Translations under genes and position numbers: made by a program
Notes under the pieces: model-generated
Databases searched by the model: none
What the model saw: the letters and a program-made list of their open reading frames with translations, nothing else
Told to the model about the DNA's origin: nothing
Assembly: GCA_944320595.1 (NCBI GenBank)
Contig: CALUIB010000005.1
Location: forward strand, 1-64,000
Length of the DNA stretch: 64,000 nt
Direction: 5' to 3'
Origin: an uncultured Muribaculaceae bacterium
Lineage (GTDB): Bacteria > Bacteroidota > Bacteroidia > Bacteroidales > Muribaculaceae
Part shown: positions 62,174 through 64,000 of the stretch, in pieces
Layout: every line of letters starts with the position of its first letter
Numbering within the stretch: position 1 is the first letter of the stretch

Positions 62174-63461
62174 TCTCCTTGCGCCGCATGGCGTAGGGTA
62201 TGTCGGCGAGGAACGACGTGAACAGTTTGCACAGTTGGTCGGTATCGCCATCCTCAAGCGCGTCGAGCAGGTCCTGCACCCAGCTGTCAACGCTCTCCGT
62301 GCGTGGTTTTAAATAATCGGCGGCCACAAGCGACACGAACCCATTCTTCACCTCGTTGTTGGGGAAATCGAGCAGGAATGTCCTGCGCCGCGGCTTGTAG
62401 TCCTTGATTGTCAAGTAGCCGCTCTGGTATATCATCGGCAACGGCTTTTCAACCGTGGCCTTGTAATCAACAAATTCGCGCGGGTCGTAATACTTACCCG
62501 TTATCTCGTCGAGGTTGTCGTCGGTGTGCGACAGCAGCCGCACTAAGTAGCTCGGCGTTCCGCTGCTGAACCAGTAGTCGCGTATGTCCTGTGAAGCAAA
62601 AGCATTCAGCAGACTGAACGGGTTATATACATCAGTCATGTTTTTGCTAAAATGGTAGCCGTCATATTGCCGTTTCAGTGCCTTGCGCATTTCATCACCG
62701 CTGATGCCTTGGCTGCCTGCCATCTCTTCGATGGCCTCGGCAAAATAATCTTCCATCTCCTGCTGCGTGATGCCGCACAGCGTCTCGTAGCGCGGGTCCA
62801 TGCTTATGTCGGCCGGCTGGTTGAAACCGCTGAACACGCTCACCTGCGAGAACTTCGTTACCCCCGTCAGCAGCACGAATTGCAAGTCATTATCGGCGGC
62901 CTTGAACACCGAGTAAAAACCTTTCAGCGTCTCGCGATTGCGGTCTTCGAGCTGCCACTGATGACCGGCAACATCAACCGTGATGTCGGTATCGAGCACG
63001 TCGAGTATGGGCTTGTCGTACTCGTCGATAAGCACCACGCAACGCCTGCCGCTCCGCTCATGCGCACGGGCAAGCACGTAGGCAAAGCGGTTCCCAAGGT
63101 CGGTAACCTCCTCCATTCTGCCATATTCCTTCTCCCAACCCGAAATCTTGGCATTCAGTATCGTCTCCAAAGTGCCTGGCATGGTGAAATCACTTGCATT
63201 GAAATCTATGTGGAACACAGGATATTCAGCCCACTCCGTTTCAAGCGAGTCGATGGCAAGTCCGCGGAACAGCTCCTTGCGGCCAAGAAAATAGTTCTTC
63301 AGGGTGGAAACAAGCAGGCTCTTCCCGAACCGCCGTGGGCGGCTCAAGAAATATATCTTCCCCTTGGTCACCAAGTCATATACCAACCGGGTCTTGTCAA
63401 CGTAAACATATCCGTCTTCCCTAAGTTGCTCAAAGCTCTGTATGCCTATCGGGTATTTCAT
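61869..63461 (-). CDS. AAA-ATPase-like (DUF1703) protein with PD-(D/E)XK nuclease-fold C-terminus
   Basis: A complete 530-residue member of the family truncated at the window's left edge. N-terminal AAA-ATPase-like domain: MKYPIGIQSFEQLREDGY, YVDKTRLVYDLV, degenerate Walker A SRPRRFGKS (40-48), and Walker B CVVLIDEYDKPI near 142-152. The middle has LTGVTKFSQVSVFSGFN and QYDGYHFS. The C-terminal domain has the nuclease-like triad: Asp in RVDCIVE near 463 and EFK near 480, then ARPYA. Family members are numerous in gut Bacteroidales, with no proven function. It is inserted between the GNAT gene and argG, leaving 26 and 10 bases at its edges. Confidence 0.9.
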   Translation of the reverse strand: MKYPIGIQSFEQLREDGYVYVDKTRLVYDLVTKGKIYFLSRPRRFGKSLLVSTLKNYFLGRKELFRGLAIDSLETEWAEYPVFHIDFNASDFTMPGTLETILNAKISGWEKEYGRMEEVTDLGNRFAYVLARAHERSGRRCVVLIDEYDKPILDVLDTDITVDVAGHQWQLEDRNRETLKGFYSVFKAADNDLQFVLLTGVTKFSQVSVFSGFNQPADISMDPRYETLCGITQQEMEDYFAEAIEEMAGSQGISGDEMRKALKRQYDGYHFSKNMTDVYNPFSLLNAFASQDIRDYWFSSGTPSYLVRLLSHTDDNLDEITGKYYDPREFVDYKATVEKPLPMIYQSGYLTIKDYKPRRRTFLLDFPNNEVKNGFVSLVAADYLKPRTESVDSWVQDLLDALEDGDTDQLCKLFTSFLADIPYAMRRKENERERERYFHYTFYLIFRLVSVYTVYAEKQQSEGRVDCIVETPDYVYVFEFKLDGSVDDALAQIEEKGYARPYAADSRRLYKIGAVFSSQTGTIAEWKVKK

Positions 63462-63487
63462 AGTATGGAGTATTTTAAAGTTTCAGC

Positions 63488-64000
63488 TCACTTGTCGCCA
63501 GTGTGTTCGGCAGGATCGTAGAGCATACCCGTGCAGAGGCACATACGGCGGCCATTACGCTGTAATATATCGAAGTTCACGCAACTCTCGCAGCCACGCC
63601 AAAACGCCTCATCGTTGGTTAGCGAAGGGAATGTCACCGGGCGGTAGCCAAGCTCGTTGTTCATCTTCATCACGGCCTCGCCTGTGGTGAGGCTGAATAT
63701 TTTTGCATTAGGGAACATTTCGCGCGAGAGATTGAATATTCGCTGCTTGATAAGCTTTGCAAGGCCTATTCCACGGAATTTAGGTGCTACTATCAATCCC
63801 GAGTTGGCCACAAAAGTCTTGTTGCTCCAACTCTCTATGTAGCTGAACCCTGCAAATTCCGAGCTTTTGTACAGAGCCATTACGGCTTTCCCCTCAATCA
63901 TTTTTTGTTTCACATATTCAGGGGAACGCTTTGCTATGCCAGTGCCACGCACCTTGGCGGCATGGTTGATTGTTTCAAGCACTTCGTCCACATATTTGAC
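63488..64000 (-). CDS. GNAT family N-acetyltransferase, N-acetylglutamate synthase-like (5' end outside window)
   Basis: The frame is open to the window edge, and the codons before the GTG at 63991 read in frame as conserved protein (VKY), so the gene starts beyond 64000. About 170 residues are visible. The acetyl-CoA motif PKFRGIGLAKLIKQRI (R-G-I-G) identifies a GNAT fold. The C-terminal Cys-rich stretch (FWRGCESCVNFDIL, MCLCTGMLYDP) and the link to argG match the acetyltransferase that heads the arginine operon in Bacteroidota and may supply acetyl- or succinyl-glutamate. It is separated from argG by the ATPase/nuclease gene. Confidence 0.85.
   Translation of the reverse strand, partial: VKYVDEVLETINHAAKVRGTGIAKRSPEYVKQKMIEGKAVMALYKSSEFAGFSYIESWSNKTFVANSGLIVAPKFRGIGLAKLIKQRIFNLSREMFPNAKIFSLTTGEAVMKMNNELGYRPVTFPSLTNDEAFWRGCESCVNFDILQRNGRRMCLCTGMLYDPAEHTGDK

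Noticed and set aside
1..64000. tRNA, rRNA, insertion sequence or prophage genes
   Set aside because: No cloverleaf-like TPsiC/anticodon pattern, rRNA signature, transposase, integrase or phage structural gene was recognised by reading; a covariance-model scan would be decisive.

Overview
The window reads as chromosomal DNA of a gut-type member of the Bacteroidales (Bacteroidota), plausibly Muribaculaceae or a Prevotella-like relative; the family-level guess is inference. Support comes from repeated promoters of the Bacteroidota type (TTTG, about 19-20 bases, TAnnTTTG), type IX secretion-style C-termini, a CfxA-like beta-lactamase, N-terminal-rubredoxin rubrerythrin, BspA-type leucine-rich repeats and Bacteroidota-type arginine genes. 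Coding DNA is moderately GC-rich, while intergenic DNA and a few genes (14346-17030, 52303-53163) are clearly AT-rich. No rRNA, tRNA, CRISPR array or transposase was seen.

Layout. 1-2348: tail of an ATPase/nuclease-like gene, then cca and a NUDIX hydrolase. 2641-10921: ABC exporter, lipoprotein sulfatase, three promoter-bearing intergenic repeats, a possible caspase-fold protein, a CfxA-like beta-lactamase, an MFS plus SMR efflux pair and a divergent Crp-family regulator. 11048-18596: metG, an LD-carboxypeptidase, a large secreted C13-type peptidase and a secreted LRR protein. 18681-35858: a long minus-strand division and cell-wall cluster, transcribed in the order rsmH, ftsL, ftsI, murE, mraY, murD, ftsW, murG, murC, ftsQ, ftsA, ftsZ, followed by yqeY and serS. 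36218-39122: rubrerythrin with a Fur/PerR regulator, a GT90 glycosyltransferase and a lipoprotein. 39322-48321: copper ATPase with a fused C-terminal metallochaperone domain, transglutaminase-like protein, cobalamin adenosyltransferase, LOG protein, membrane pyrophosphatase and an AI-2E-type permease. 48449-49772: an AAA_14/DUF4143 ATPase bracketed by two near-identical hairpin elements. 49791-53163: GH36 alpha-galactosidase and two small unknown exported or membrane proteins. 53507-56740: pheT and yebC. 56810-64000: arginine and proline genes (GNAT, argG, argC, argD, proC) and an SDR, interrupted by a complete AAA-ATPase/PD-(D/E)XK gene.

The most unusual material is a set of ATPase-plus-nuclease-fold genes that behave like mobile single-gene cargo. 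One family occurs at both window ends as inverted copies, about 97% identical by eye, and sits inside the arginine operon. The other family is flanked by directly repeated hairpins of about 70 bp; the upstream hairpin supplies the -33 box of the gene's own promoter, which suggests autoregulation or a hairpin-defined mobile unit. Other leads are the in-frame copper ATPase/chaperone fusion whose linker resembles a former intergenic region, and a dispersed 82-88 bp repeat that seems to combine a terminator with a promoter.
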